Source: Thermotogaceae bacterium
GTDB taxonomy: Bacteria > Thermotogota > Thermotogae > Thermotogales > Thermotogaceae
Assembly: GCA_027038385.1 (NCBI GenBank)
Contig: JALVXE010000012.1
Location: 53,772 to 70,102, forward strand
Length of the DNA: 16,331 bases
Reading direction: 5' to 3'
Below are positions 7,854-15,246 of the stretch, in pieces. The notes below the pieces were generated by a model. That model had not been told where the DNA came from. It worked only from the letters and a program-made list of their open reading frames with translations, and made no database searches. The position numbers and the translations under genes are program-made. Position 1 is the first letter of the stretch. Every line of letters begins with the position of its first letter.

Positions 7854-7913
7854 GAATTCTATGTGATATCATGAAATATGCTCAAGTATCCAACACATCT
7901 CTTAACTTCATTA

Positions 7914-7925
7914 TTGTATATACAA
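7914..7925 (+). promoter_or_regulatory. Operator-like palindrome O2 in the leader of the transporter operon
   Basis: TTGTATATACAA is a perfect 12-bp palindrome sharing the TTGT-N4-ACAA form with O1. The centres of the two sites are 95 bp apart, close to nine turns of B-DNA, so both face the same side of the helix. This suits two repressor dimers cooperating through a DNA loop, as described for Bacillus AraR. Confidence 0.65.
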
Positions 7926-7938
7926 CTAAAGAATCTGT

Positions 7939-7947
7939 GGAGGGGGG
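7939..7947 (+). promoter_or_regulatory. Ribosome binding site that fixes the start of the solute-binding protein
   Basis: GGAGGGGGG lies seven bases before the ATG at 7955. The frame is open further upstream to an ATG at 7871, but that start has no such site, would put operator O2 inside the gene, and would bury the signal peptide. Confidence 0.85.
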
Positions 7948-7954
7948 ATTAGGT

Positions 7955-9226
7955 ATGAGGAAATTTGGCATCACTACTCTCATCCTTACAATGGTTATTG
8001 TATTGGGAACCACTACCCTTTACGCTCAGAAAACCGTCGTTATATGGGAGCCACAAGGGTATGGACTGGAGTCAGTCAAGGGTTTGGTAGAAAACCTCAC
8101 CGGTGTGAAACTCGATATCAAAGAGTTCTCGTACGGAGATCTCAGATCAAAACTGGAGACAACGCTTCTGGCGAGAGATCCGAAGGTCGCACCAGACATA
8201 GCGATGATAGACTCCATATGGCTCGGTGAATTCGTTGAAGGCGGTTATTTGGCAAATCTGACCGACGTCGTCGCACCTATAGCCAAAACCTGGTTCAAGG
8301 CGTTTAGAGATGGTTCCCAATGGCCCCCAAGGAGTGGGAACTACTACGGATTGTGGTACGACACAGATGTTCGTGCTACGTTCTACTGGCCAGATCTCTT
8401 GAGAAAATCGGGCGTCAATCCCGGAGATCTACTGTACTGGGATACTTTTATAAAAGCATGCAAAAAACTCAAAGCTGAGCTATCCGGTCAGGGAACGGGC
8501 GCTTGCTGGCTCGATATGTCCGGAAGCTGGGCGGCTGATTTCGAATTCTTCCCTTATCTATGGCAAGAAGGCGGAAAAATCCTCGTAAGAAAGAACGGAA
8601 AGTTCTACCCGGCGTTCAACAGCGAGGCAGGGGTGAAAGCTCTAGAGTTCCTTGTTGACAGGGTCAAAGCCGGAATAGATCCCCAGACGCAAACCTTCTG
8701 GGGGAACGATTTTGCAAAGAAAAAATGGGCAGTTTATCCCCATGGAAACTGGACGTCCAGCGAAAGCAGATTTCCTGGTACGACTCCCAGTGAGAGGGAA
8801 AAGATGATAGCGGTTCTCCCACTACCAGTATCCAAACCAGGTAGAGTACCAGTGACCCTTGCTGGAGGTTGGATAATGACGATACCTGCTGTTATAAAGG
8901 ATAAGGCCCCTGAACGATACAAGACAGCGGTCAAAGTAATGAAGGCTTTCTTAAGAGCCGATGTGATGACGAAATACTACGCTGCTCTAGCCCGTATACC
9001 AGTCAGGTCCGATGTAGACAAGAAGGAGCTATCCAAGTCCATAGAGTTCTTTGACTTTTATATGAAACTGGCTTCTGTGGCACGCACTAGACCAGCTATT
9101 CCTCAATGGTCACAGGTTTCCGACGCGATATTCCAAGCTATGAGTGATGCCGTTTTCAGGGGAGTGGATCCGAAAACGGCTCTCGACAGAGCAGCGGAGA
9201 AAGTTAAGAGGATCCTGGGATGGTGA
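7955..9226 (+). CDS. Sugar ABC transporter solute-binding protein
   Basis: This is a secreted or periplasmic binding protein of the family 1 sugar class (MalE/UgpB-like) that would deliver a sugar to the two permeases downstream. With the ATG at 7955 it is 423 residues. The N-terminus is a classic signal peptide: MRK, a hydrophobic stretch, then TTTLYA with probable cleavage before QKT (residues 24-25). There is no lipobox cysteine, so it is probably not a lipoprotein. The mature part begins KTVVIWEPQGYG and contains APDIAMIDSIWLGEF and LAGGWIMTIP, blocks typical of this class. It is rich in tryptophan and tyrosine, as sugar-binding clefts are. The adjoining AraR-like regulator suggests a pentose or its oligosaccharides, but the substrate cannot be read from sequence. 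Operators O1 and O2 lie just upstream. Confidence 0.93.
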   Translation: MRKFGITTLILTMVIVLGTTTLYAQKTVVIWEPQGYGLESVKGLVENLTGVKLDIKEFSYGDLRSKLETTLLARDPKVAPDIAMIDSIWLGEFVEGGYLANLTDVVAPIAKTWFKAFRDGSQWPPRSGNYYGLWYDTDVRATFYWPDLLRKSGVNPGDLLYWDTFIKACKKLKAELSGQGTGACWLDMSGSWAADFEFFPYLWQEGGKILVRKNGKFYPAFNSEAGVKALEFLVDRVKAGIDPQTQTFWGNDFAKKKWAVYPHGNWTSSESRFPGTTPSEREKMIAVLPLPVSKPGRVPVTLAGGWIMTIPAVIKDKAPERYKTAVKVMKAFLRADVMTKYYAALARIPVRSDVDKKELSKSIEFFDFYMKLASVARTRPAIPQWSQVSDAIFQAMSDAVFRGVDPKTALDRAAEKVKRILGW

Positions 9227-9236
9227 TCTTTAAGAT

Positions 9237-10154
9237 ATGAGTATCAAGAAGAACTGGAGGGGTTCCAGATCCGGAACCCCTCATTTGAACAAGAATTTAA
9301 TCCCTTATGCATTCGTTCTTCCAACGGTGGCGGTTTTACTGTTTGTCGCAGCGTTCCCATTTTTTTGGAACATCTGGATAAGCTTGAACGACGTACGAAC
9401 GACCAACATCATGAGAGGATATCCATTCGTCGGTTTGAAGAACTACATAGAGCTCTTCAAAGATCCCATGTTCTACCATTCACTACACGTATCCCTGTAT
9501 TTTGTCCTGGGATCTATCATCGGCCAGTTCATGATCGGATTACTCATAGCCCTCATATTCAACAAATACGAGAGATTGGCGAGATTCTTCAGACCGATAT
9601 TCGTGATCCCCTGGCTCCTATCAGCCCTGATAATAGGCTACAGCTGGATATGGATGTACAACTATAACTTCGGACTGATAAACACAATTTTGAGGATGAT
9701 GGGTCTAAAGCCGATTAAGTGGCTGAACGACGTAAAGATGGCCGTTTGGGCATTGGTAATAGCCAACGTGTGGAGGGGAACTCCCTTCACCATGCTCTTT
9801 TTAGAATCTTCCCTCAAGAATATACCAAAAGAGTTATACGAGGCCGCCCGAGTCGATGGGGCTTCGAGTTGGCAAACATTTTTCTACATAACCTTGCGTC
9901 TTCTCAGGCCTGCTCTGGCTATAAATTTCATTTTGGTTACCATGTGGACTTTCAACCTGTTTGACACGATCCTCGTCATGACTCAGGGTGGACCGGCGGA
10001 TGCGACCATGACAACTGCCATGTACATGTACAACAACGCCTTCAAGTACGGTCTCTTCGGATATGGAGCCGCCATCACTCTGGTGATGCTGGTGATAAAC
10101 GCAGCACTCGCAGTTGTCTACTTTAGAACCATCGGGAGGGAAAATATCTCATGA
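9237..10154 (+). CDS. Sugar ABC transporter permease (MalF/UgpA type)
   Basis: This is the first of two inner-membrane subunits that form the translocation channel for the preceding binding protein. The 305 residues carry six hydrophobic helices, the first at about 22-42, and the EAA loop that contacts the ATPase: ELYEAARVDGASSWQTFF (199-216), with the conserved Gly208. LFDTILVMTQGGP (about 240-252) is also typical of the MalF side. The ATG at 9237 has only a weak GGTGAT upstream, and its first codons are occupied by a strong hairpin (9257-9282). An in-frame TTG at 9285, just after the hairpin, would also give a plausible permease N-terminus but lacks a ribosome binding site. It overlaps the second permease by four bases (ATGA). 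Confidence 0.93.
   Translation: MSIKKNWRGSRSGTPHLNKNLIPYAFVLPTVAVLLFVAAFPFFWNIWISLNDVRTTNIMRGYPFVGLKNYIELFKDPMFYHSLHVSLYFVLGSIIGQFMIGLLIALIFNKYERLARFFRPIFVIPWLLSALIIGYSWIWMYNYNFGLINTILRMMGLKPIKWLNDVKMAVWALVIANVWRGTPFTMLFLESSLKNIPKELYEAARVDGASSWQTFFYITLRLLRPALAINFILVTMWTFNLFDTILVMTQGGPADATMTTAMYMYNNAFKYGLFGYGAAITLVMLVINAALAVVYFRTIGRENIS
9257..9282 (+). promoter_or_regulatory. Perfect 10-bp hairpin at the binding protein/permease junction
   Basis: GAGGGGTTCC and GGAACCCCTC pair perfectly around the loop AGATCC. The stem begins 30 bases after the binding-protein stop codon and occupies codons 7-16 of the permease. No T-run follows, so it is not a normal terminator. Such structures after binding-protein genes often protect the upstream mRNA or reduce downstream translation, keeping binding protein in excess. 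The structure is seen directly; the role is inferred. Confidence 0.7.
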
Positions 10155-10990
10155 GTAAGAAAACAAAGAAGTACCTGGTAAATTCCATGGTGGTCAGTTT
10201 CTTGATAATTTACACGTTGTTCACACTTTTTCCCATATACTGGGTTTTCACCACGTCCATAAAATCCTCTAAGGAACTCGTATCCTTTCCACCATCTTTG
10301 ATACCAAAGTCGATATCATTTGAACACTACAAGTTCGTATTCACGAAGACCAACCTTCTCAGGGGAATCGTGAACAGCTTGATAATCTCAGGACTTACTA
10401 CGTTCATATCTTTGGTGTTGGCAAGTCTAGCAGGATACGCATTCTCGAGGTTCAACTTTCGAGGGAAGAAGGTTATCTTAGCAACTATTCTTGGGTTATA
10501 CTTGATACCTCCACTCATAAACGTTATTCCTCTTTTTCTGATGTTCAACAAGCTCGGACTTCTCAACAGCCGACTCGGTCTCGTATTAGCCTATCAAGCG
10601 ATGACCCTACCACTCGCGACTTTTCTACTTCGAAACTATTTCGATGGGATACCCGTGGAAATAGAGGAAGCGGCTTTAATGGATGGATGCACACGCTTGG
10701 AGGCTCTCAGGAGAGTCGTTCTCCCGTTAGCGGTTCCGGGATTGTCCGTGGCTGCTATTTTCTCATTTATAATATCCTGGAACGAGTTCGTACTGGCGCT
10801 GAATTTCCTCTTCAGCGACAGTTTGAAAACCGTACAGCTCGTCATAATGGGGTTCGTAAAACTCTACAGAATAGACTGGGGAGCTCTAACTGCCGCGATG
10901 GTTATAGGTATGATTCCTGTACTGATATTCCTGATAGTGGCGCAGAGGTACTTAATAGCAGGACTCCTTGGAGGATCAACTAAATACTAG
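10151..10990 (+). CDS. Sugar ABC transporter permease (MalG/UgpE type)
   Basis: This is the second channel subunit of the uptake system, 279 residues with six hydrophobic helices starting at about 10-32. The N-terminal FTLFPIYWVFTTSIKSSKEL and the EAA loop EIEEAALMDGCTRLEALRRV (170-189, Gly179) are typical of the MalG family. It starts with the ATGA overlap to the first permease and has GGGAGGG at 10135-10141, so the two subunits are probably made in equal amounts. No ATP-binding subunit gene follows. As is common for this class of transporter, an ATPase encoded elsewhere (MsmK/UgpC type) probably serves it. The regulator gene follows at once. Confidence 0.93.
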   Translation: MSKKTKKYLVNSMVVSFLIIYTLFTLFPIYWVFTTSIKSSKELVSFPPSLIPKSISFEHYKFVFTKTNLLRGIVNSLIISGLTTFISLVLASLAGYAFSRFNFRGKKVILATILGLYLIPPLINVIPLFLMFNKLGLLNSRLGLVLAYQAMTLPLATFLLRNYFDGIPVEIEEAALMDGCTRLEALRRVVLPLAVPGLSVAAIFSFIISWNEFVLALNFLFSDSLKTVQLVIMGFVKLYRIDWGALTAAMVIGMIPVLIFLIVAQRYLIAGLLGGSTKY

Positions 10991-10991
10991 T

Positions 10992-10999
10992 GGAGGTGA
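10992..10999 (+). promoter_or_regulatory. Ribosome binding site that fixes the regulator start
   Basis: GGAGGTGA, a near-perfect complement of the 16S tail, stands eight bases before TTG at 11008. The in-frame GTG at 10990 overlaps this site and cannot use it, so the TTG is chosen as the start. Confidence 0.8.
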
Positions 11000-11007
11000 C
11001 GTCGCAC

Positions 11008-12039
11008 TTGAAACCTCAATATCAGATAATCGAAGACTATCTGAGAGAGAAGATAACGAACGTATATTCGCCGGGCGACAGGATTCCTTCTGAAAACGAG
11101 CTCGCAAGGATGTTCAATGTGAGCAGGTTGACGGCACGTAAAGCAATTGAGAGGTTGGCAAACAAAGGGTTAGTTGTCAGAATTCAAGGATTGGGAACTT
11201 TCGTAGCAGACATTTCAAGGCACTTGGAAAACAACATCAGATATGTTGGAATACTCATTCAGGACAAATTTGATGAACGAGGATGGTCGATTATAGCCGG
11301 AATAGAGAGAACACTTGAAGAATTCAACCTGAAGGGTTTGACAGTCGATCTGGATCTCACAAACTCACGAAAGATTTCGGAGAGATTGAAATCCCTCCTG
11401 AAACAAGAGATAGTAGGACTCATCATTTCTCCAACGGATGCCCTTCTGAAAAGCGAGGTTTTCAGGGATCTCGTCGAGAAATCCTTTCCAATTGTCTTCG
11501 TCGACAGAAGAGTCGAGGGGTTGGAGGTCGTAACGGTGGAGTCGAACAACTATCAAGGAGGTTTTCTGCTGGGAAAACACCTGAGAAAGAATCACGGAGT
11601 TCGAAAAGCCCTCTTCATAACGGAAGAACCGATGAGCTTATCCAGCGTCAGGGAAAGGTTCGAAGGGTTCAAAAAGGGGTTGAGAGGAGAGGTTAAGAGT
11701 CTGATCTTAAAAAACTTAGAAGATTTCAAAGATGCGATACCCCAGATGAAAGAGGAAGAAGCAGTGTTCTTCTGCCACGATCTGCTTGCAATTCGTGGAA
11801 TGATGTTGCTCATGCACGAGGGCGTGCTGATCCCAGAAGATGTGAGGGTGGTGAGCTTTGATGATAGGGAAGTTTCCAAGTACGCCTTCCCTCCACTCAC
11901 AACTGTCAAGCAAGACTTCGAAGCTCTTGGTGAAGGAGCTGCTTTGGCCATGGCAAAGATGCTGATGGGAGAAGAAGTTCCCACTATAGAACAAGTTCCA
12001 GTTCATCTAAAGGTCAGAAAATCCTGCGGTTGTGGCTGA
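11008..12039 (+). CDS. GntR/LacI-hybrid transcriptional repressor, AraR-like
   Basis: The 343-residue protein has the AraR architecture. A GntR-type winged helix-turn-helix at about 1-68 begins KPQYQIIEDYLREKI and contains SENELARMFNVSRLTARKAIERL and the wing RIQGLGTFVA. A LacI-type sugar-sensing domain follows, from YVGILIQDKF to the end, with IVFVDRR, HDLLAIRGMMLL and VVSFDDRE in the expected places. In Bacillus this design is the L-arabinose-responsive repressor. Being the last gene of the transporter operon, it probably controls that operon through the two TTGT-N4-ACAA sites at 7819-7830 and 7914-7925, and so also itself. The inducer is probably the transported sugar or a breakdown product. 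The TTG start is preferred over a GTG six codons earlier. The architecture is sure; naming it AraR is an inference from domains and operator shape. Confidence 0.88.
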   Translation: MKPQYQIIEDYLREKITNVYSPGDRIPSENELARMFNVSRLTARKAIERLANKGLVVRIQGLGTFVADISRHLENNIRYVGILIQDKFDERGWSIIAGIERTLEEFNLKGLTVDLDLTNSRKISERLKSLLKQEIVGLIISPTDALLKSEVFRDLVEKSFPIVFVDRRVEGLEVVTVESNNYQGGFLLGKHLRKNHGVRKALFITEEPMSLSSVRERFEGFKKGLRGEVKSLILKNLEDFKDAIPQMKEEEAVFFCHDLLAIRGMMLLMHEGVLIPEDVRVVSFDDREVSKYAFPPLTTVKQDFEALGEGAALAMAKMLMGEEVPTIEQVPVHLKVRKSCGCG

Positions 12040-12101
12040 TCACCAGGGAGACATAACGCTTACCAAAATATACTCTTATTTTCAATTCCCATGGACGATT
12101 C

Positions 12102-12132
12102 TTGACTTTTCCCCTTCCAGTGGCGTTAAAAT
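12102..12132 (+). promoter_or_regulatory. Promoter of pckA
   Basis: TTGACT (12102-12107, five of six matches) and TAAAAT (12127-12132, five of six) are 19 bases apart, slightly long. The -10 box is six bases from the pckA ribosome binding site, so the leader would be only about 12 bases. No terminator is visible between the regulator stop and this promoter (12040-12101), so some read-through from the transporter operon is possible. Confidence 0.55.
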
Positions 12133-12150
12133 GCTCCTGGAGGTGAGAAC

Positions 12151-13779
12151 ATGTCGTCAGTTGGCAGATATGATTTGGAGGAGATAAACCCGAACAACGA
12201 ATTGTTTTCTAGGATAAGAACCACCATAGAAACAGCGTTTTATAGAAACAACGTCGAAGTGGTAGATTCGAGAAGGGAAGCTTACAAGCTCGCTAGAAAA
12301 TCTCCGGGCACCATAACACTGGATTGGGAGGTTTGCTGTCCGATCGATCTCGACCTCGACGAGGGAACGAGGGTGCTCCTTTTCAACGATGGAGCGATAA
12401 CCGGAAGATACGCAGCCGGAAGAAGGATAATAGGCTGGCCGGATGTGGATGAGGATTTCTACGCGTCCATAATAAGGGAGGCGATCTACCGTTCTAGATA
12501 CAGAAAGATGTATCACGCCATCTCGTATACAGGGCTCCATGAAGATTTCATGATAAAGAATCACATACTCATTCCAGAAGGCCATGAGAATTTGCTTTAC
12601 AACTGGCTGCTTAATTTTCAGCATCCTACACCTTTTTATGAAAACATGTACTCGAGATCCAAAACTTACAACGAGGGAGACGTGTTCATATTCACGGATC
12701 CAGATTGGAAGCATCCCGATTTCCCGATGGGATTGGCGATTTTCGATCCCAGGCACAACGTCGGAGCCATCTTGGGAATGAGATACTTCGGGGAATTCAA
12801 GAAAGGGACCCTGACCCTCGGTTGGGGAACGGCTAGCAGGAACGGATTCGTCGCATGTCATGGTGGTCTTAAAAAGTTTGAAAAGGACGGCAAGAAGTTC
12901 GTTGCTGCTTTCTTCGGACTATCCGGATCTGGTAAGAGCACTCTAACTCATGCGAAACATGGTGGAAAGTACGATATAACAGTTCTTCATGATGACGCTT
13001 TCATAATAAATCTAGAGGAGGGATATTCGATAGCTCTGGAGCCCCAGTATTTCGACAAGACCGCTGATTACTCGGTGAGTTCACCGGACAACAAATACCT
13101 GATAACGATACAGAACTGTGGTGCCACCATGACGAAAGACGGGAAGATAGTTCCCGTTATGGAGGATATGAGAAATGGGAACGGCAGAGCCATAAAATCC
13201 AGGCTTTGGTCGCCAAACAGAGTGGACAAGATAGAAGATCATATAGACGCTATCTTCTGGATAATGAAAGATCCGGCCATTCCTCCCGTCATGAGGGTGA
13301 AGGATCCCATATTGGCATCCGTGTTCGGTGCAACGCTCTCGACGAAGAGGACATCTGCCGAGGCAAACGTGGACACAACGAAGATAGTGATAGAACCCTA
13401 TGCAAATCCGTTCAGAACGTGGCCACTCGTGGAAGACTACGAGAAGTTCAAGTACCTGTTTGAGAAGGGTGTGCAAGCCTACGTTATAAACACCGGATTT
13501 TTCTTAGGAAAGAAGGTTACCAAAGAGCTCACACTTTCGATAATAGAGTCGATAGTCGATGGGGAAGCACAGCTCGAGCAGTTCGTTCCCGGAATAGAGA
13601 TAATGAAGATACCCGGTTTCGATATAGATTCCCAGGAATACTTGAACATATTCCTAGATGACATAAACAGAAGACTCGTGTTTTTGGAGGGCAAGAAGAA
13701 GACCGTAGATGAGCTGCCTGAAGAGACTGTGAAATCCCTACTGGTTTTGAAGGAAAACGTGGCCAGCAGGAAGGTTTGA
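12151..13779 (+). CDS. pckA: Phosphoenolpyruvate carboxykinase (ATP type), divergent clade
   Basis: PEP carboxykinase interconverts oxaloacetate plus ATP and PEP plus CO2 plus ADP, either in gluconeogenesis or, in fermenters, as an ADP-forming CO2-fixing step. The 542-residue protein carries MRYFGEFKKGTLTLGW, the kinase-1a P-loop GLSGSGKSTL (256-265) and a kinase-2 motif HDDAF (280-284). The metal-binding aspartates are kept, but the loop differs from the GDDEH of the E. coli enzyme. Later blocks are LEPQYFDKT, IKSRLWSPNRVDKI, ATLSTKRTSAEA, PYANPFRTWPL and NTGFFLGKK. I recognise this as the divergent PckA-like group found in Clostridia and Thermotogota. The start is set by GGAGGTGAG at 12139-12147. 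The family call is firm; nucleotide preference and direction in vivo are inferred. secG lies 53 bases downstream with its own promoter. Confidence 0.88.
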   Translation: MSSVGRYDLEEINPNNELFSRIRTTIETAFYRNNVEVVDSRREAYKLARKSPGTITLDWEVCCPIDLDLDEGTRVLLFNDGAITGRYAAGRRIIGWPDVDEDFYASIIREAIYRSRYRKMYHAISYTGLHEDFMIKNHILIPEGHENLLYNWLLNFQHPTPFYENMYSRSKTYNEGDVFIFTDPDWKHPDFPMGLAIFDPRHNVGAILGMRYFGEFKKGTLTLGWGTASRNGFVACHGGLKKFEKDGKKFVAAFFGLSGSGKSTLTHAKHGGKYDITVLHDDAFIINLEEGYSIALEPQYFDKTADYSVSSPDNKYLITIQNCGATMTKDGKIVPVMEDMRNGNGRAIKSRLWSPNRVDKIEDHIDAIFWIMKDPAIPPVMRVKDPILASVFGATLSTKRTSAEANVDTTKIVIEPYANPFRTWPLVEDYEKFKYLFEKGVQAYVINTGFFLGKKVTKELTLSIIESIVDGEAQLEQFVPGIEIMKIPGFDIDSQEYLNIFLDDINRRLVFLEGKKKTVDELPEETVKSLLVLKENVASRKV

Positions 13780-13803
13780 AATATCTTGTAAATAGGTTAA
13801 AAT
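13776..13803 (+). promoter_or_regulatory. Promoter of secG-tyrS overlapping the pckA stop codon
   Basis: TTGAAA (13776-13781) and TAAAAT (13798-13803) are separated by 16 bases, a good promoter match. The -35 box shares bases with the pckA TGA stop (13777-13779). It allows secG and tyrS to be expressed independently of pckA, leaving a leader of about 23 bases to the secG start. Confidence 0.6.
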
Positions 13804-13820
13804 ACTCGCAAAACGCAGAA

Positions 13821-13826
13821 GGAGGG
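13821..13826 (+). promoter_or_regulatory. Ribosome binding site that fixes the secG start
   Basis: GGAGGG stands six bases before TTG at 13833. The frame opens earlier at a TTG (13776) that coincides with the promoter -35 and has no ribosome binding site, so the later TTG is the start. Confidence 0.8.
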
Positions 13827-13832
13827 ATCAAA

Positions 13833-14063
13833 TTGAAGATAGTCGCTGTGATAATCCACGCGTTGATAGTCGTTGGACTCACCTACTACGCTTTGAAGCA
13901 GATGAGCAAGACTGTTGAGCTTGGAGGCTCCTTTGGGGGGGGAGCCATGTACACACACTTTGGAAGGCAGAAGGGGCTCGACAGAGACGGGAAGATAACC
14001 GTTTTTCTGGGGATAGCTTTCTTCGTGAGTTCGATCTGGATCTCCTGGCTGTTCAAGGGGTGA
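13833..14063 (+). CDS. secG: Preprotein translocase subunit SecG
   Basis: SecG is a small membrane subunit of the SecYEG channel that assists SecA-driven protein export. From the TTG start it is 76 residues, normal for the family. It has two transmembrane helices (about 3-21 and 56-74) flanking the SecG signature loop ELGGSFGGGAMYTHFGRQ (29-46), which resembles the LGGAFGGGA-FGR consensus. TTG initiation is uncommon but well supported by GGAGGG. Its own promoter overlaps the pckA stop, and tyrS follows after four bases, so secG and tyrS form a small housekeeping operon. SecG also serves the export of the binding protein encoded nearby, but that is a general cell role. Confidence 0.9.
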   Translation: MKIVAVIIHALIVVGLTYYALKQMSKTVELGGSFGGGAMYTHFGRQKGLDRDGKITVFLGIAFFVSSIWISWLFKG

Positions 14064-14067
14064 TCTA

Positions 14068-15246
14068 ATGGATGCCCAAAAACAGCTAGAGATCTTGAAG
14101 GAGAACGCCGTCGATCTGGTTTCAGAGGAGGAGCTTTACGAGCGTTTGAAGGAAGGAAGGCCCCTCAGGGTGAAGCTTGGTGTCGATCCGTCAAGACCTG
14201 ATCTTCACCTTGGACACATGGTAGTTTTGAGAAAGCTCAGACAATTTCAGGATCTGGGACACCACGTCATACTGATAATAGGTGACTTCACGGGAATGAT
14301 AGGAGATCCATCCGGAAGGAACGAGATGCGTCCCATGCTCACGGAAGAAGAGGTTAAAGAAAACGCCAAGTCATATGCAGAGCAAGCCTTTAAGGTTTTA
14401 GATCCTGAGAAAACGGAGCTTCGATACAACAGCGAGTGGCTCGGAAAGATGAGTTTTGCAGATGTGATAAGATTGGCAGCTAAGTACACCGTCGCGAGAA
14501 TGCTCGAAAGGGATGACTTCTCAAGGAGATTCAAAGAAGGCATACCGATATCGATATCGGAATTTCTTTATCCCTTGGCTCAGGCTATGGACTCAGTCGC
14601 GATAAACGCAGATGTCGAGCTTGGCGGAACCGATCAGCTTTTCAATCTCCTCGTCGGGAGAAAGATAATGGAAGAGTACGGTCTTAAACCACAGATAGTC
14701 ATGACGATGCCCATAATCGAGGGAACCGATGGAAAGCAGAAGATGAGTAAATCCCTTGGAAACTACATAGCCTTTAACGACACGCCCAAAGACATGTTCG
14801 GAAAACTCATGTCCATACCGGATTACCTGATAACCAAGTACATGAGGCTTCTCACGGATGTTTCAAGGGAAAAGATAGAAGAATATGAGAAGTTGATGAA
14901 AGAGAGAAAGATAAACCCGCGTGATGTCAAAATGGAGCTCGCCCACATCATAACTTCCCACTTTTACGGAAAAGACATAGCCAATAGGGAAAGGGAGGAG
15001 TTCATAAAAGTCTTCTCGAAGAAGGAGCTCCCAGATGAGATGCCGGAGGTTAAGGTAAACGACGGTGAAAAGCTGGTAGACCTCCTTCTCAGAATAGGCG
15101 TTGCGAAGAGCAAAAGCGAGGCGAAGAGGCTCATATCACAAGGTGGGGTTAAGATAAACAATGAAAAGATAACTGATATAAACGCCATGGCGAGGGAAGG
15201 TATCTTGAAGGTTGGCAAGAGGAAGTTTTTCAAGTTGATGAGATGA
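14068..15246 (+). CDS. tyrS: Tyrosyl-tRNA synthetase
   Basis: This class I aminoacyl-tRNA synthetase charges tRNA-Tyr with tyrosine. The 392-residue protein has LGVDPSRPDLHLGH (37-50), whose HLGH corresponds to the HIGH ATP-binding motif, DFTGMIGDPSGR, the tyrosine-pocket region with ELGGTDQ, and KMSKS at 225-229. An S4 RNA-binding domain occupies about 335-392 and contains LLRIGVAKSKSEAKRLISQGGVKIN. The length and the GDFTGMIGDPSGR block fit the TyrZ-like bacterial form rather than the longer TyrS form. The start has GGGGTGAT at 14055-14062 overlapping the secG stop. I see no T-box leader. The last 17 bases overlap the convergent kinase gene. Confidence 0.96.
   Translation: MDAQKQLEILKENAVDLVSEEELYERLKEGRPLRVKLGVDPSRPDLHLGHMVVLRKLRQFQDLGHHVILIIGDFTGMIGDPSGRNEMRPMLTEEEVKENAKSYAEQAFKVLDPEKTELRYNSEWLGKMSFADVIRLAAKYTVARMLERDDFSRRFKEGIPISISEFLYPLAQAMDSVAINADVELGGTDQLFNLLVGRKIMEEYGLKPQIVMTMPIIEGTDGKQKMSKSLGNYIAFNDTPKDMFGKLMSIPDYLITKYMRLLTDVSREKIEEYEKLMKERKINPRDVKMELAHIITSHFYGKDIANREREEFIKVFSKKELPDEMPEVKVNDGEKLVDLLLRIGVAKSKSEAKRLISQGGVKINNEKITDINAMAREGILKVGKRKFFKLMR

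Noticed and set aside
7862..7871. TGTGA and the TGATATCA palindrome as a possible CRP or FNR site
   Set aside because: Only one CRP half-site is present and the spacing fits neither CRP nor FNR consensus; no such regulator is in view.
7871..7954. Upstream extension of the solute-binding protein to an ATG at 7871
   Set aside because: The added 28 residues would precede a perfect signal peptide, include operator O2 and lack a ribosome binding site.
12050..12066. Possible CcpA-type catabolite response element before pckA
   Set aside because: Aligned to the cre consensus, several fixed positions fail, so the resemblance is chance level.
12040..12101. Search for a terminator after the regulator gene
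   Set aside because: Only short weak pairings around TGATCA were seen, with no T-run after a stem, so no terminator is reported.
12157..12861. 234-codon open frame on the minus strand inside pckA
   Set aside because: It lies antisense to a conserved enzyme; the composition is that of a reverse-strand shadow.
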